Origin: Hypsibius dujardini
Taxonomy: Eukaryota; Tardigrada; Eutardigrada; Parachela; Hypsibiidae
Length of the DNA stretch: 21,785 bases
NCBI GenBank assembly: GCA_001579985.1
Contig: LRSR01014478.1
Span: forward strand, 1-21,785
Direction: 5' to 3'
A program made the position numbers and the translations under genes. Of the stretch, positions 9,801 through 20,400 are shown one piece after another (position 1 is the stretch's first letter; each line of letters begins with the position of its first letter). The notes below the pieces were generated by a model. That model was not told the DNA's origin. It did no database searches and saw only the letters and a program-made list of their open reading frames with translations.

Positions 9801-12800
9801 TCCACAACGTTGTTGTAAATCAGTCCATCTACGTCCTGCGCCAGCACCACCAGTGACCACTGAAAGCTCCTGAAATAATATTGCGAAAAGTAATTTGCTC
9901 AAGTATTATAGACTTCAGTTTGAAATATTTCCATAACTTAAAAAGATGGTTTAGGGACGATTGCGCACCAGCAGTTTCCGCTGAATTGTTTGTTGATCTT
10001 TTCAATTTTTTTGAATTTGAAAAAATGATGTAACTATAGCAGAGTTTGTATTATCAGTTTACTAAATTATTATTATGCCGGGTTGTTCCTATTATGGATA
10101 AGCAGGTACGGTAGGGCAGTAACGTGAACCAATTTCTACGTTTGACTGCGTGCGCTTATTAACTGCTTGCAGTAAAACTTCCGTCATGGTTTGTTATGAT
10201 GGTTAATGCACCGCTGCTTATTTACCGGTGAAAATTTCCACAGAATGATAGTGAGGGCGAAAGAGCATTATTCTCACCGTAAATAGAGGTTGAAAAAGTT
10301 GCCTTCTTCCGCGGAGATAGCGTTGCCCTCGTGGTCGGTGACGTTGCCGGTGGCGTAGTTGGGGAAGGTCCACTCGTCGTAGCCCAGTCCGTTGTAGATG
10401 TTGAGGCCGTAGTAGAGGCAGCCGTTGAAATGAACAAAGATGATGGAGTACAAGAGGACCTCGAGGAAGCGAAAGTAGACGCCGTGGTTGGAGTGGACGT
10501 GGGTGCGAGCAAACAGCTCCTGCACTCGGTGGAACCGAGCGAGCCGATTGATCCGCAGGGCGGCCATCCTGATGCCCCACTGCCAGTAGAGGATGTCGGT
10601 GGGGAGGATGCTGAACACATCGAATTTGAACGAAATGCCGTGGTAGTATTGCTTGCGGGAAACGCGCAGATCCGCAGCGGGGATGCCTTTTCTGGGAATG
10701 CCTATAGACACAGTGAAAAAAACATAGGTACAGTAAATGAAAAATGATGCAATATTTAAGCCCAAGATTGGCATTGAATTTGTTTCTTTTCCATTTGTTT
10801 CAACTACAACTGTACAGTAGTAGTTGAAATGAAAGAATTATTTGCACAATTTTAATTCCAAGAGGTTTTAATCCCTTCCCGAACATTAAAAGGTCCTGCA
10901 GTCCATTGAGATAGACTGAGATTGCTATTACTTTCACTATTTCTATCACGCATTCATCCAGCCACACTTCGACTTTTGCAGCACAGTGTTGTCCGCCGCC
11001 AAGTCCGCCCTCCGAAACAAAACCGCCACGACCCAACGAAAAGCAATAAGAGCGCTGACGAATTACCACGAGCAAGTCACACCCGAGTTTTTCAGGTGAC
11101 TTGGGATCTCCCACGTCGTCGAGCGGGTAAGCAGAAGGAAGCAATATGGCTGTACCAAATATTGTCCAACAAATCCAACATTCCCTCCTACGTCAAAGAT
11201 TTAGTGGTAATGAAGAACCTGAACACCGTCTACAACCTCCGGAAACCGAAAGGAGTCGAGGCGGAAACTTCGGAGACGAAGATCGGCAATTTCACCTTGC
11301 CTTCCCGCCTCGTATCTGTGAATCGTCAACTGACTGAAGATGTCTGGAAATCTACAAGTTTGTCTGTTTTTTGTGCGAAACTATGTTCTGTTTGTTTCTC
11401 AATTTGTGAATCTCCTAATGCCAGGGGGTCGACCAGACGTTTCAGTCCTTAATAGAGGTTGCCTGTTCTTGAGAAACCGTTAAACCATTAAGCTATCAAA
11501 CAGCATACAATTAGACAATTTTTTGGACAAGATTTGCAAGTACAATTTATGCTGTAAAGGGCCGTTTAGAGTTTCGATCTTTCGTCTCATGAGAAGTGTG
11601 CGTGACGTCATGCCCGCGTGCGCATCGCTCTCTCGCGTTGTATCTCATGTGAGACGCGCAGCGGATAGCACATGAAAGTGATTTACGTTGTATCTCACGT
11701 TGTACGCGTCACTATTTCGTCACGATCTTGTAATCTCACGCACAAATCCACACTATAACAGCCCCTTAACACACGAACGACCGGGCCTACAGTATTGCGA
11801 GCCGACACTCTTTTTCTAACATGTATGCTAAAGTTAGTACTTCGCAATCCCCATATACAGTGTAGATAAACTCAGCGACATATAAGAAAATTAGCTTTCT
11901 TGCTCACATTCAATTCAACATTCAATTTGACATTGATTGGCTTGGGCCAAAGTTGTTCAAAGGTCGGGGGCGGATTAATTAGTCCATCTTAGAAAGATGC
12001 GCTCTCAATCCCACTCCTTTGCTAGAAGTACACATAGTTCCAGCCCTTGATCTCAACAAAATTGTTGATTGATGACAATCGGTTCCACATTGAAATCGAG
12101 ATGGGTGCTGCCCACTAAGCATAGTTTATTTCCACTACACAGTAATTGCCTGACCAGCTTTAGGCGGCTAAAAATAGGCCAAACTCTTGTAACTATGCGT
12201 TTGCGAACCCTTTCTCCTGTGTCTATGAGAAATTATAAATATTATTATAAATATTATATTATTTCCGTCAATTAAACCAACTAGATTGCACCGTTGCGCT
12301 GATTTCTTACTTACCAATTGAATGCGTCGTTGCTGTAGTGAGTCACGACATACCGGTAGTGACGCGAAGAACCTCTCTTAGGCAGAGATGGTATAACCAA
12401 AAAAGTCTGGTTTAATGTTACTCATTATTGACATTCCGTATCACATTCCAGTACACACTTAACGCGTCTTTCTGCGTGTAATTTTGTTAGGACTTGGGAT
12501 CTTTATGAATACACATGATCAGATGTATCAAATTGCTACCAGCTTTCAATCTGTCTCAAATATGTTAATTTAGGTGCTCGTAGTACATCATCACGACACG
12601 ATAAAGATTCCTGATATCTCGCCCGCTTATGAATTGGGAAAACTTGGGGCGATTATCAGATGGGAAACCCAGAATGTCTCTATTGAACCTGTATTCTTTT
12701 AATAGAGCTATAATTATGATGATTTTCAAATGAAATTTCATCGGCCAGGATATAGAAACGTTTTTTTGCAGAATTTCAAAGTTGGGAAAATACTGAAAGA

Positions 12801-14295
12801 TTCCATTTTCTCTGCTTATAACTGTGAAAACTTCAATTTTGGGAAATATTTAAACCTAAAGGATTTTGACACTGCCCTTCTCAACATTAAAAATGAAATT
12901 GATTGGCATCGGCAGAATTATTTTTGGACCATATTAGGGGGTGGAGCTTCATGTCACTGTTAAGCGCGACTGGAAACTGACCCCTCTGGAAATCGTCCTA
13001 AGCCTTATCCTATCAGATTGCGTATACTTCATACCCTATGTTCATCTAAACACAAACACGGCAAAATCACCGGGGTGCTCGCCCATATTATTATAGACCT
13101 TCAAGGACTCGGCTATAATGCATAGATCTGTTATGGCATTAGAGGTCTCTGCCGTTGACATGTAGGGTTCGTGGGGGGGGGGGGAGTTCGGTAGCTACAT
13201 ACGAGTGACACAGCATGCAGTCAAGACAGGGAGAAAATGGAATAGGAGAGTGGAATGTTGGGATAGAGAATGTGAAAGCGCTGGAACTGTAAGCCCAATA
13301 CTAGAGAGATGATGGGATATGGCGTACGGCACGCAGGCCGGCTACTTTAATCACACAAATTAGATGCACCTTTCTTCCGGCTTACGCCCCCCTCCCCCTA
13401 TCCCGGGAGTGCGTGGATGGCGTGCCAAAGCGCGAGACGACGACTGACTCATTGCCACGGACGATCGGACGGACTGTTTAGCCTTTTCCCGATTTTGCAA
13501 CGTGTAAGAAAATAATTCCGGATCGATACATATAATACACGCTCTCAGCGCTCGCTCTCCCCTCAGCTCAAAAGACCTTGGATTGTTCTTCAAGAATATT
13601 TTATTAAATTTCCACCTGTGTATCTGTATAAATAGTTGTTCCTGCATCAACAGTCTGCAACTATAGAATAACATATAAATATTACGGAGTTAAGGAGAGA
13701 GCAATAAAACTAGTCAACTAAATTATCATTCAAAAACTTGTGCTTTCTGTGAGGTTCATCCTAGAATGAATATTCCTCAAACATGAAATGGCGTTGTAGC
13801 TAAATGGAGCGGTGTCGCGTGGCAACGCTGATAAGCACGTCTTGAGTACTGTTGCAGTTTGAACAATCCTCTGATTATGAAACAAGTAATTGTACATATG
13901 ACTTCAATCTCTCTCCAAGCAAAGTCCGAAGCATTTTTATCAATGCTGACTAATAATTAAAGTACTCCTAACAGAGATGGTCTATATACTGAAGACTGAC
14001 CTATGAAGAGATGCCAAATAATGTCGAAAATATACAGCCCATCGGAGGTGTAGTCCAGCGCCAACCACATCACGTCGAGATGGGGCTCGCGCAGCTGCTC
14101 GAACGCCATCCGGGATGGCACGCAAAAGACATTGTAGAGCACTGCCGTGGAGATAATGATCTGCCAGCGGTAGTAAGGCTTGCCGAAGGGGTCAATCACT
14201 ACTGGCCAGTTGAAGTAGTAGTTCAGGCGACGTCGCAGCGCACTCTGCGGCCTTTCCTCCAGCTTCGTCTCCCCACCGACTTTATTATCCGGCAT
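6808..14295 (-). CDS. Cyclic nucleotide-gated ion channel subunit with non-canonical pore loop
   Basis: Plasma-membrane CNG channel subunit, 567 residues, close to the CNGA type in size and layout. Exons in transcript order: 14295-14001, 10701-10278, 9869-9497, 7952-7635 and 7101-6808 (stop TAG), with intron phases 1, 2, 0 and 0. The ATG at 14295 is chosen because an in-frame TGA lies just upstream. Exon 1: WPVVIDPFGKPYYRW before S1, then S1-S2. Exon 2: S3 (FKFDVFSILPTD), arginine-bearing S4 (RINRLARFHR), S5, and an NVT glycosylation site before the pore. Exon 3: pore helix from W244, S6 and C-linker (DAVKQYM). Exon 4: binding domain with PGD, REMYIV, FGE (433-435) and phosphate-contacting R449/T450 retained. 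Exon 5: end of the binding domain and a heptad-patterned coiled coil (about 506-548), like the CNGA leucine zipper. Odd point: the usual TTIGETPP filter is replaced by AQDVDGLI. Ligand binding looks intact; conduction is uncertain. Confidence 0.93.
7953..9496. other. CNG channel intron 3 (1.5 kb)
   Basis: AT-rich intron between the S6/C-linker exon and the binding-domain exon. Its donor is GTATAC at 9496 and its acceptor AACAG ends at 7953, both read on the minus strand. Apart from the foldback element at 8217-8378 I see no structured feature or exon. Confidence 0.8.
8217..8378. mobile_element. Foldback (hairpin) miniature element
   Basis: The left arm 8217-8273 is the reverse complement of the right arm 8317-8378, with about five mismatches and one small length difference over roughly 57 bp. 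The loop is about 43 bp. The arms share the core GATTGACAT(T/C)AGCAGAATC and an A/T run next to a GGGCGGA(A/G)(C/T)TATG motif. Related single-arm sequences occur near 12908-12985 and 21290-21345, so this is a repeated family rather than a unique hairpin. It carries no coding capacity. It lies in a channel intron and would fold strongly in pre-mRNA. Confidence 0.75.
10922..11452 (+). other. Unassigned open frame antisense within CNG intron 1
   Basis: A 176-codon open frame on the strand opposite the channel gene, GC-richer than its surroundings. It resembles no family I recognise, and its first codon is CTG/TTG-like rather than a clear ATG. A separate ATG in another frame at 11146 has a fair initiation context and opens 63 codons (MAVPNIVQQIQHSLL at its start). 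A possible acceptor (pyrimidine tract, CAG) occurs at about 11094, and a possible donor (GGTAATGA) near 11205. It could be a piece of a nested gene, a decayed processed copy or chance. It is listed because of its length and composition, not because coding is shown. Confidence 0.2.
11558..11766. mobile_element. Compact GC-rich MITE, possibly PIF/Harbinger-type
   Basis: A 209-bp block much richer in CG dinucleotides than its flanks. Its ends are imperfect inverted repeats: AGGGCCGTTTAGAG at the left and, read on the other strand, AGGGGCTGTTATAG at the right. The trinucleotide TAA flanks both sides (11555-11557 and 11767-11769), which would fit the 3-bp duplications of the PIF/Harbinger superfamily. 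Inside are repeated GTTGTATCTCA(T/C)G blocks and an exact TGACGTCA palindrome at 11602-11609. The superfamily assignment is tentative because the termini are short and diverged. Confidence 0.45.
12908..12985. repeat. Diverged relative of the foldback element
   Basis: Shares with 8241-8320 an ordered series of blocks: GCAGAAT, TTTTTGGA, AGGGGG(C/T)GGA, GTCACT and GAAACT, at similar spacing. Similarity is partial and the inverted second arm is not obvious here. Confidence 0.45.
13173..13184. repeat. G12 homopolymer
   Basis: Twelve consecutive G residues in CNG intron 1. It is a simple repeat whose length may be inaccurate because homopolymers are error-prone in sequencing. Confidence 0.8.
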
Positions 14296-15138
14296 AGTGC
14301 GTTTAAAAAAGCGATCAGCAAACAAAATTACTATTCAAAGGTCACGAAAAGGTTCGCATTTTTATAGAGATAATGGGCAGTTTTTGTCAATAATTTGTTT
14401 TTGTCGATATCTAGTTTGGAGGATCGGGAATGAGGAATAATGAAGTCATCATTGCCCGTCAGCTGGAGGAGAAGAGGGGGCTGTTGATGATGAGGGAAAG
14501 AAAAAAGAAAGCCAACGCAACAAAATGATACGAGAGAGGGATTGAGAGGTTGACATGCAAGCTCCATGGCACACTCGAGCCACGCCGGGTGCTGATGAAA
14601 AGCCGTGTTTGCTTGCTTGGTTCCCTCGCTCCCTGATTGAGCGTCAGGGCTGTCCGTCATCGACAGCACTCGATCCAGTTCTTAGATAGAGCCCCCCCCC
14701 CCACACACACACTGACAGACACCATGGGGACACATATACAAAGAGGGGGGACTTCAAATTAAGGAAGTGTGGGATTTGAGATTACTGGGAACTCTGCAGC
14801 GGCGGCTGTGCCTGGCTAGGGACGCCCGGCTACTGGTGTTTCCGGTCCGCGGGGCATATGCCTTCATTTATATTGAATGCGTGCGGATCAGACGAGTACG
14901 TCTAGATTAGCTGCTGCGGTGCATTACCGTACTTCGCAGTTGAACTTGAATTCACAATCACAGATATCCTCATCCCATCGCTAATGTAATGCTAGGCGAT
15001 GTTCCAATAGGTGGCGCTTTCATCGCGCAATATGCTGTTGGTGAATGGCGAAACAAGGGACGCTTTCTCTCGCATGAGTCGCATCAAAACCAACGGTAGT
15101 AAACTAGCAATGTCATTATACTGGGGTGGAACTCCTCT
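14296..15138. other. Upstream region of the CNG channel gene
   Basis: Left part of the head-to-head spacer between the channel gene (minus) and the gelsolin gene (plus), so it should contain the channel promoter. An in-frame stop lies shortly upstream of the channel ATG. A C11 run followed by (AC)n occurs at 14692-14712. I see no further exon and could not identify core promoter elements with confidence. Confidence 0.5.
14692..14712. repeat. Poly-C followed by AC dinucleotide repeat
   Basis: Eleven C residues run directly into about five AC units. This is a simple sequence repeat in the spacer upstream of the channel gene. Confidence 0.85.
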
Positions 15139-15515
15139 CAGAGGTTCGTTGGGGTCCTCAGGAATACCCCTCATGGTAGGGCGGGAACGGATGAACAAAA
15201 TGCAATTTTTTGAAGATAGAACCCGAAATTCTTTATCACGTTCCAGATCATTTTGAAACTAGTGGGGCTGTAGTGGTCTGGTCTCCAGTTCAGGGGCCCC
15301 CGGGTTTTGATATTTTTTCAAAAACTTAGTTTGACCATTCAATTTGAAGCATTCTTGACTGCTCTGAACCTCCCATTGGTATCTATTAATTGGGAGCTTG
15401 CACATGTACCCCAGATTAACTTTTACGTGCACTTCTTCAAATCGCGAAATCGTATTGAGCACGATTTAAGTCTTGAAATGCTTTGCTGTTTTGTGTATTT
15501 GGTGACTTTAGATAC
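15139..15515. mobile_element. Rearranged hAT-like element fragment
   Basis: Begins with a diverged terminal sequence (CAGAGGTTCGTTGGGGTCCT, then CCCCTCATG) matching the left ends at 5093, 15994 and 19686. Positions 15215-15300 match 5200-5290 in the same orientation. Positions 15315-15515 match 4781-4985 in the opposite orientation. The fragment is therefore a left end joined to an inverted interior piece. Open frames on both strands are shared with the other copy, and neither resembles a known transposase domain. Confidence 0.65.
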
Positions 15516-15993
15516 TGTAAGAGAATGAAAGTCCTACCTTTCTCCTAAACGCAATTGGAGTAAAAATCCCCGTTCGTTTAGAGCATCCAATGCCGGCAAT
15601 GCTTACACCCAACCAATTGACGTCGGCTTAGTCAGTTTAGTATTGTAGATCAAAGCATTTCCCATAACTGCTACTTTTTTATACGTTGTTGTGCAATTCT
15701 ATCCGATTGCATCCACTAAAAGCGAAGCTGCTCACGTAAGCACTCTACGGAAATACGGTTCGAGTTCCTAGGTGTGTCCAGATCCCCCCTCTAGCTGGGC
15801 CGAAGATCGCCCAGTATAAAATAATATACATTTACAGCACAGAGTACTTCAATCGGCTCCTTTGTAGACGCGTCAGCACTTTATTATCCTTATTTGGAAA
15901 TACCCCCATCGACATTACTGTTATATATGCATCAGTCGACATGGCAATTGCTCTCCATTTGTCATTCGCAGTTTCCCTACATATCTGCATTGC

Positions 15994-16894
15994 CAGGGGC
16001 TCGTTTAGGAAACGGTCCTGACAGGTCGGAACCAGGACCCCTCATGCTTTGCCTAGGGTTTGGGCAAAGGAGCCAAATACATTCTTTCAAAATTGAACCT
16101 AAAATTCGGCCTGTAATTTCTGAACATTTTTGGTTTGCGGACGCGGGAATTGGGATTTCCAAGAGCTTCCGAAAATTTCAAAAAAAATTGAAAATTGCTC
16201 AAATTTGAGCTTTGTTTGAGTCCACTTTAAACTCCTCTTTAACGAATGCAGATGGGAGGTTCAAAAAATTCCAGAACGACTCGAACTTGGTGGAAAATCT
16301 GTGTTTTGAAAATGTTTTGAAATCCCGGAGGACTCTGGAAATAATACCCCCACAGCCTCACGAGTTTCAAAATGATAACAGACTAAAAACTGGATTTTGG
16401 GTTCAATCGTGAAACTCGCATTTTGCTCCTTTGCTGACCCCCTGACTCTACCTTGAGGGGCTTAGGCTGCAAGTCCTCTTTCCCTTTCCATTCCCCCTTT
16501 CAGGTCTTATTTGGTTTTACGAGTGCTGACCAATGTCTCTTTGAGTGATTATAACAAACTTAATTCTTTTGGAAAGCCCATCTCTTCCTCAATCTCCAGG
16601 TGTAAAAAACCCTGACGTTTCGACATCTTTCATGTAAATGCTGAGACCAAAACTCCAGGGGTAAAAAAATGGGTCGTTTATTTTTTCGCTCAAAACTCGT
16701 GCAGGCAAGGTTCAATATTTGAGGTTTCAGTTTTTGTGAGAAGGAAACTTTAAAAAATCCATTTTTTTCCATTTATCAAGTTAGGGAACAGCGGTCAACA
16801 CTAAAAAAACGAAAGTGGGAGTGGGGAGAATTGTAGCTTAAGCCACTTTGAGGGGTCCTGGGTCCGACTGTTATAGACCCTAAACGAGTCTCAG
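15994..16894. mobile_element. hAT-like non-autonomous element, about 0.9 kb
   Basis: Left terminus CAGGGGCTCGTTTAGG at 15994 is an inverted match of the right terminal region (CCTAAACGAG around 16878-16887). Both continue into a GGACC(C/G)AGGACCCCTCA-type subterminal stretch, giving inverted repeats of about 45 bp. Candidate 8-bp duplications are TGCATTGC (15986-15993) and TGCAGTTC (16895-16902), matching at 6 of 8, so the exact right boundary is uncertain. Interior sequence parallels the better-preserved copy at 19686-20607. About 16385-16460 is an inverted counterpart of 16040-16110, so subterminal inverted repeats also exist. It has no transposase frame. The 110 bp to its left also occur left of the copy at 5093. 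Confidence 0.75.
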
Positions 16895-16902
16895 TGCAGT
16901 TC

Positions 16903-17448
16903 ACCCCCTGGGTATGTACTGTTCGATGACATTTTCGAAGGCTAGACATACGACCATGATTTTTCACAAGCCCCGCCAATACCGGCCATGAACCACACAG
17001 TTTAAACTACATCTTATCCCCATGGCGAACAGCGTGTGAGACGTGTTAGTTATGAGTTTCAGAACATCTGCGTTAACTCGCGTTGAAAGAGTTATAATTA
17101 GGCTTCCTTGGTTTTCGGCGCCCTTCCCCCGCCATCGCAGCAGTTGCGATCACAGGAGCTTGCAGGATTGCGATACCGCCGGCTCGTTAACACTCTGCGA
17201 CTATACGGTTTACAATCCAGATTTGACAGACGACAGAGTACTGCTACAGCTTTGCGCAAACTTTTATTTCAGTGCGTGTGCCGCGCATGGTGTTTACAGT
17301 ACATCGCCTTGTTAAAAGGTCCTCTACACGACATCGCAGCTGGAACTTATTCCGGGCATAAAACATCATCACTGTCGACGCAGTCAGTGAACATTTTCAT
17401 TCTGCAACGTTCCTTCTGTTTTTTTTTTTATTCGTTTACGGCCTGAAA
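16903..17448. promoter_or_regulatory. Proximal upstream region of the gelsolin gene
   Basis: About 550 bp between the hAT-like element and the gelsolin start codon, expected to hold the promoter and 5' leader. Overlapping open frames at 17043-17446 translate to unrecognisable protein, and one ends immediately before the gelsolin ATG. An extra upstream exon, for example one encoding a signal peptide for a secreted isoform, cannot be excluded. No TATA box or initiator was identified with confidence. Confidence 0.35.
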
Positions 17449-20400
17449 ATGAGCAACGTTAACAAGGACGGTGCAGATCCGGAATTCGCCAAGATCCCGA
17501 AGGACCAGACCGGCTTCTACATCTGGCGAATTGAAGTACAAATTATTATTATTTGAAATTCCAATCAACTGATTTGACTTGATAATTAAATTCAGTCAAA
17601 CGTGATTGACGCCCTTTATCAATTGGAATGTGAATTGTGATCAATTATTAACTGTATAATAATTGTAATTGCAGAAAATGGCGCTGGCCCCGGTGCCGAC
17701 CATCTTCTACGGTGATTTCTACACCGGTGACGCGTACATCGTGTACTCAGTAAGTGGATGTATGGGCCCTCTCGAGAGTTGGAAACGATGACGATTGTAT
17801 TTCGAGCGATGCAAGAGCCACGGGGGATAAGTGCATTCCTGACTAAAAAAATGCCACCATTGAGGATTGACTTAGTGTGCTATCACATGTCATATCATAA
17901 ACAGTGGCTGCTAACGCTTTAATATCCCGATTAAAACTGGCACGACCTTTCATTTGGGTTCGATTATTATTGCAGGCAACCAATCAAGGCGAACAGGGCG
18001 GACAACTTTTAAAGGTAAGACAAAAAGAATTAAAAATAATATTTAGTTCTTTTCAAATTTGCCATTATGACAATTTTATAATACATTTTTTAAGTATTAG
18101 GATCCCTTAAAAATTATTTTGTTTTTATATTGGGAGTAATATTAAAATATAAGTGAACAGCACAAACTAATGGATAATTTATGATAAAGAGGTAAAACAA
18201 TAGGACCAGCTCCGGCAAACACTATAATTAATATTTAATGTGTTTATTAAAATCAAAACCCAAAAAACAGGCGGATTCTTATATGGATATCAATGTATTA
18301 AAAATGGCACTTACTACTAATGTCATACGAAATTCTACAAAACTGTGCACAATTTTTCTTGGTCTTCTGTACAGCCCAAAAAGTTTGAGCGAACCGCGGA
18401 TTACCGAATTCACTTTTGGCTGGGGGAGAACTGTTCTGTGGTGAGTCTCAAGAGTCAAGGTCGTCTGGTCCTTGTCTGGCTTTAATTAATGATGAAGTCT
18501 GCTGTGACAGACGATATGCGATGGGCGAACCTACTTTGTAATGTGAGGGTGCCAAGTGCACAACTAGCGGGTTTATTTTAGTTTTGGATTGGCTTGTGTG
18601 TTGTATGTAGGATGAGCGGACCCTGGCGGCGTACAAGACGGTCGAGCTCGACAGCTACTTCCAGGATGCCCCAGTACAACATCGCGAGGTCCAGGGCTTC
18701 GAGTCGACCCGCTTTGTCAGCTACTTTCCCAAGGGCATTAGGTAAACATGCAGCATGCGTTTATACCTACATGCAAACAGTGTAGAGTGTACCTGAGTAC
18801 ACGCCAAGTGCAGCTATTTGATTACGGTAAATGAATAATCTTAGTACAGTATTATCTGAATATTGAAAATCTGAATTTCCAAAATATCAACAATATATCT
18901 GGACAATAAAATAATAGTCAGTTCATTATTTGAGTTTCGGTATACGAAATATGTTCTGTGAATTAGACTTCTACGGCTTCTCGATCTCGATACAAATTTA
19001 GTTTTTTAACACGTCACTTTTCAATACAATTTACTACATGAATATTTAAAAAAAATTAAAAACAAACAAAAAATATTAATTAAACAAAGCTAATCAAAAA
19101 ATTTGAGGGCACTTATTGATTAATATATCGCCAAATACCACCACTAGGTACTTGAAGGGTGGAGTCGCTACCGGGCTGAAATTGGCCGAAGACGGATTCC
19201 GGCCCAAGTTATTCATCGTTAAAGGCTCGAAAACGCCCGTTGCGCGTGAGGTGAAGTGCGGGCCCTCTTTTCATTCATTTCCATTGCCCAATATTTTAAT
19301 ACTATGGAACATAGATCATGCCAATTTTTTCAACATGCACTATAATAGTTGCCGGAAATCTCGTGGCGCTGTATGAACGACGGTGACGCGTTCGTGCTGG
19401 ACGCGGGAGAGCGCATTTTCATCTACACCGGCAAACACGCCAATAAAAAGGAGGTGTTCGAGGCTACGACCATCGCGCAGCTCTTCAAGGACCAGCCCGG
19501 CGAGAGTATCGTCCGTGTCGGTAAGGAGGGGCGATAAAACATTATGCTTGAACGCCAATCATAAATTGAGTCAATGAGACAATGCTTATTTTTCCGGGTT
19601 CTATAATTTACTAAATTTATTCTTGAACATAGATGACGGACGAGAGGTGGACCAATTGATTGGCCAAAATCTCGAGGTACTTAGCCAGGGGCTTGTTTAG
19701 GATTCCTACAGGTCGGATATAGGGCCCCTCATGTTAGGGCGAGGGCGTAGGCAGAGGGGCAAAATGTTTTTTTTCTAAATTGAACCCAAAATTTGGCCTA
19801 TTTTTCCTGATAATTTTAAAACTTGTGGCTGTGCAGGAGTCCGAATTTCAAGACCCCGTGAGATTTCAAAATATTTCGAAAATTTCAGTTATTCTATGGC
19901 TTAGGCTACAAGTCTTCCTCCCCTTCCCTCTTTTTGGCTATACTTGGTTTTCCAAGTGCTGACCAATGTCCCTTTGAGTAATAATAACAAGCTTCATAAT
20001 TTTGGAAAGCCCACCTGTTCGTCCATTCTAGGTATAAAACCTCGACGTTTGGATAGATCGGTCAAGTAAATGCTGCGACCAAAACTGAAGGGGTCAACAA
20101 AAAATGGGGCGTTTTGTTTTTTGCTCAAAAACCGTGCAGACAGATTCCAATATTTAGGGTTTCATTTTTTTGTGAGAAGGAAACTTAAAAGATTCTAAAA
20201 AAATTAATCTTCAATTTATCAAATTAGGGAATAATGGTAAAGAAAAACCAAAATGGAAGGGGACAAGAAGGGGGAAGCGGAGGGGAACTTGTATTCTATC
20301 ACACTTGGATCATTCTTGAATTTTTTGAATCTCTTATTTTTATTTATTTAAAGGGTGCATATATTCGATTCCAAGGAATCACGAATTTAATAGAAACTGA

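Larger units (their letters stand above)
10702..14000. other. CNG channel intron 1 (3.3 kb)
   Basis: The longest intron in the window, separating the S1-S2 exon from the S3-pore exon. The phase-1 junction restores a glycine codon (G + GC), and the spliced protein aligns to CNG channels without a gap, so no exon need be missing. It holds a compact miniature element (11558-11766), an unexplained plus-strand open frame (10922-11452), a relative of the foldback family (about 12908-12985) and a G12 homopolymer at 13173-13184. The remainder is unremarkable AT-rich sequence. Confidence 0.8.

Noticed and set aside
10331-10747. Plus-strand 138-codon frame and two minus-strand frames of 120-132 codons
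   Set aside because: All overlap the S3-S5 exon of the CNG channel in other frames; their translations are low-complexity and match nothing.
12730-12963. Plus-strand 77-codon frame considered as a gene
   Set aside because: Its 3' part coincides with the repeat related to the foldback family and it has no recognisable domain.
13360-13674. Minus-strand 104-codon frame in CNG intron 1, considered as a missing channel exon
   Set aside because: No channel-like sequence, and the exon 1 to exon 2 junction already aligns with the family without a gap.
17043-17446. Open frames of 90 and 112 codons just upstream of gelsolin
   Set aside because: Translations are unrecognisable, with no signal peptide or splice evidence; more likely promoter or 5' leader.
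19340-19577. Minus-strand and alternative plus-strand frames over the G2 exon
   Set aside because: Shadows of gelsolin exon 7, which carries [11 protein letters not shown] in the correct frame.
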